Below, one piece after another: positions 7,680-8,476 of a stretch of 8,476 bases of DNA. Each line of letters opens with the position of its first letter. Positions within the stretch are counted from its first letter, which is position 1. Origin of the DNA: Eubacterium sp. (GTDB taxonomy: Bacteria; Bacillota; Clostridia; Lachnospirales; CAG-274). Both the position numbers and the translations under genes were made by a program. The notes beneath the pieces were generated by a model. That model worked only from the letters and a program-made list of their open reading frames with translations, ran no database searches and was not told where the DNA came from. The DNA is taken from NCBI GenBank assembly GCA_020859645.1, contig JAJBVU010000180.1, forward strand, positions 16,010-24,485. The letters are read 5' to 3'.

Positions 7680-7836
7680 TAAAAGCAAAAGACAGTCTCT
7701 CCGTTTTCGGAAAGACTGTCTTTCTTAATTTCAGCCCTAATTTATTATAAATCTATAATACAATACTTGGTTAATTATGCCATATTTTCTCACTAATGTA
7801 TACTTTAATAATCATAGTTAAAATATACAATTTTAT
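7680..7836 (-). ncRNA. Candidate small RNA between minus-strand promoter and bidirectional hairpin
   Basis: If the minus-strand promoter is used, RNA would start near 7836 and end in the U-rich tail near 7680, giving about 155 nt. The 3' hairpin with its U-tract is the kind of end small regulatory RNAs have. The stretch encodes nothing longer than a 14-codon frame (MIIKVYISEKIWHN) with no ribosome binding site. It resembles no RNA family I recognise. It may be only a terminated antisense or spurious transcript. Confidence 0.25.
7688..7723 (+). terminator. Operon-end terminator, probably bidirectional
   Basis: AAAGACAGTCT (7688-7698) pairs perfectly with AGACTGTCTTT (7713-7723). After one C/A mismatch (7699/7712) the stem continues through T7700-A7711 and CCG/CGG to a TTTT loop (7704-7707). 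The forward tail is TTTCTT. On the minus strand the stem runs into TTTTGCTTTT (7690 down to 7681), an even better U-rich tail. It lies 20 bases after the sugar transferase stop codon. Confidence 0.85.
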
Positions 7837-7842
7837 GTATTA

Positions 7843-7872
7843 ATTATATGACATTATTTGTTTAAATGTCAA
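7843..7872 (-). promoter_or_regulatory. Perfect-consensus sigma-70/sigma-A promoter, minus strand
   Basis: Read on the minus strand, TTGACA (7872 to 7867) is followed after 18 bases by TATAAT (7848 to 7843): 12 of 12 consensus bases at an accepted spacing. It points away from the lipoprotein gene and toward the end of the polysaccharide operon, where no minus-strand gene is present before the hairpin at 7688-7723. The surrounding DNA is very AT-rich, which raises the chance of a random -10 but not of a full TTGACA. Confidence 0.55.
7849..7871. repeat. Inverted repeat inside the minus-strand promoter
   Basis: TGACATT (7849-7855) and AATGTCA (7865-7871) form a perfect 7-base inverted repeat around 9 bases. 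Outer arms TGTAT (7836-7840) and ATACA (7872-7876) extend it with an 8-base interruption on the left. It covers the promoter spacer and most of the -35, so a dimeric repressor site is possible. A weak RNA hairpin is the alternative. Confidence 0.35.
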
Positions 7873-7886
7873 TACAAAAATACAAT
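7858..7886 (+). promoter_or_regulatory. Possible forward promoter for the lipoprotein gene
   Basis: TTGTTT (7858-7863), 17 bases, TACAAT (7881-7886): 3 of 6 and 5 of 6 consensus bases. RNA would start near 7893, giving a leader of about 155 nt. It overlaps the minus-strand promoter and the inverted repeat. In DNA this AT-rich, such a match is weak evidence; TATACT at 7918-7923 is a rival -10 with a poor -35. Confidence 0.25.
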
Positions 7887-7957
7887 AAATTCTTTAAAAT
7901 ATAAAAGGTCATAAAAGTATACTTTATTAGGAAAATCAATAACGCTAAGCAAAAAAG

Positions 7958-7980
7958 AAAGGAGACCTCTTATGGAATAA
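7958..7980 (+). CDS. Two-codon reading frame (ATG-GAA-TAA) behind a strong ribosome binding site
   Basis: AAAGGAG (7958-7964) lies seven bases before ATG 7972, which is followed by one Glu codon and TAA (7978-7980). The site is as good as any in the window yet leads to a Met-Glu dipeptide frame, 67 bases before the lipoprotein start. It could be a start-stop element acting on leader translation or RNA stability, the remnant of a deleted gene, or chance. Confidence 0.3.
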
Positions 7981-8047
7981 AATAATTAAAACTATAAAAT
8001 CACAGTACGTCAAATCAACAATAGTATAATTACAAGGAGAATAACCA

Positions 8048-8476
8048 ATGAAAAAGAATTTAGCATTACTTATTGCCGTCTGTATGGGCATAACTGCCTG
8101 CGGTAAAGCCGCCAACACAGATACCGAAAGTGAAAGTACCACTGAAACAGAAGCTGAAGAAGCTGAGGAAGAAACCGAGGAAACCGATGCCGTTGAAATA
8201 TATCTCGGCGACTCAATTGAAACAGATAAATTTATAATGAACTTTAAAACATTTGAAATTGCTCAGGAATTAAAATTTCCTACCGGGGAACACTCGACAT
8301 TTGCTAAAAGCGTTGAAGAAGGAAATCAGTTAGCTCTTATAAGCGGAAGTTTTGAAAACAATTCATCTTCATCTATAGCTGAATCTGCCTTTGATCTTTC
8401 TTTTATTGCAAATGATGAATATTCATATGATAAAGTTAGTTTTTATTTTAAATCAAGTCAATCTTACAATATTGAC
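8048..8476 (+). CDS. Predicted lipoprotein, 3' end cut by window edge
   Basis: The frame is open for 143 codons to the window end with no stop. The N-terminus MKKNLALLIAVCMGITACGK is a lipoprotein signal peptide: two lysines, a hydrophobic core and a lipobox ITAC with Cys18 as the lipidated residue. Residues about 20-48 form a Thr/Ser/Glu-rich, strongly acidic linker with no hydrophobic residues. After that comes a globular start (VEIYLGDSIETDKFIMNF, then LALISGSFENNSSS) whose pattern is reminiscent of the Ig-like DUF4352-type lipoproteins of Firmicutes; that assignment is tentative and the second half is missing. It would be exported and anchored on the outer face of the cell membrane. AAGGAG (8034-8039) sits eight bases before ATG. 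The terminator and 320-base gap show it is not part of the polysaccharide operon. Confidence 0.85.
   Translation, partial: MKKNLALLIAVCMGITACGKAANTDTESESTTETEAEEAEEETEETDAVEIYLGDSIETDKFIMNFKTFEIAQELKFPTGEHSTFAKSVEEGNQLALISGSFENNSSSSIAESAFDLSFIANDEYSYDKVSFYFKSSQSYNID

Larger units (their letters stand above)
7724..8047. other. AT-rich intergenic region with overlapping regulatory signals
   Basis: No protein gene is supported here. Between 7741 and 7920 I count about 16% G+C, well below the coding DNA on the left. It contains a consensus minus-strand promoter, an inverted repeat, a weaker forward promoter and a two-codon reading frame, listed separately. GTATACTTTAATA (7798-7810) recurs with one change as GTATACTTTATTA (7917-7929), 119 bases apart; its meaning is unknown. 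Confidence 0.7.

Noticed and set aside
7767..7804. TTGGTT and TATACT as a forward promoter
   Set aside because: The spacing is 26 bases, too long for a sigma-70-type promoter.
8025..8030. TATAAT close to the lipoprotein start as a promoter
   Set aside because: RNA would begin inside the ribosome binding site, and no -35-like hexamer is found at the right distance.
7945..8142. Minus-strand open frame of 65 codons over the lipoprotein start
   Set aside because: It overlaps the lipoprotein signal peptide on the opposite strand and has no protein-like features.
1..8476. CRISPR array, tRNA or rRNA genes, insertion-sequence ends
   Set aside because: I looked for regularly spaced repeats, tRNA-like arms and terminal inverted repeats and saw none that hold up by eye.

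Overview
The window looks like a chromosomal segment from a low-to-moderate G+C Gram-positive anaerobe of the Clostridia type. This is inferred from strong AGGAG-type ribosome binding sites, a TTG start, an Rpn protein of the variant I associate with gut Firmicutes, a lipoprotein with an acidic Thr/Glu linker, and AT-rich intergenic DNA. The sequence alone does not give a genus.

Left end (1-993): one free-standing gene for an Rpn/PD-(D/E)XK family putative recombination-promoting nuclease, with its own -10 box and ribosome binding site. It is closed by a clean intrinsic terminator at 963-993.

Centre (1059-7723): a tightly packed five-gene operon for a surface polysaccharide or glycan. In order it encodes an O-antigen ligase/polymerase-like membrane protein carrying a large extracytoplasmic insert, a membrane-anchored nucleotide-sugar 4,6-dehydratase of the FlaA1/WbpM/PglF type, an aldo/keto reductase, UDP-glucose 6-dehydrogenase (Ugd), and a small PglC-like sugar-1-phosphate transferase. 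Gaps are 3, 4, 4 and 26 bases. Together they would make activated sugars (UDP-glucuronate and a 4-keto-6-deoxy HexNAc), load the first sugar onto undecaprenyl phosphate, and polymerise or transfer the finished glycan. Glycosyltransferases, a flippase and an aminotransferase are not in the window and would have to be elsewhere. The operon ends at a hairpin that could work in both directions.

Right end (7724-8476): about 320 bases of very AT-rich non-coding DNA, then the start of a predicted lipoprotein gene cut by the window edge. The AT-rich stretch holds a perfect-consensus sigma-70-type promoter on the minus strand. It points at the bidirectional hairpin, so a short RNA of about 155 nt is possible. 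An inverted repeat sits inside this promoter, and a weaker forward promoter overlaps it. Between there and the lipoprotein gene is a strong ribosome binding site followed only by ATG-GAA-TAA.

I see no convincing undescribed multi-gene system. The most noteworthy points are the soluble insert in the ligase-like protein and the compact regulatory region at 7680-7980.
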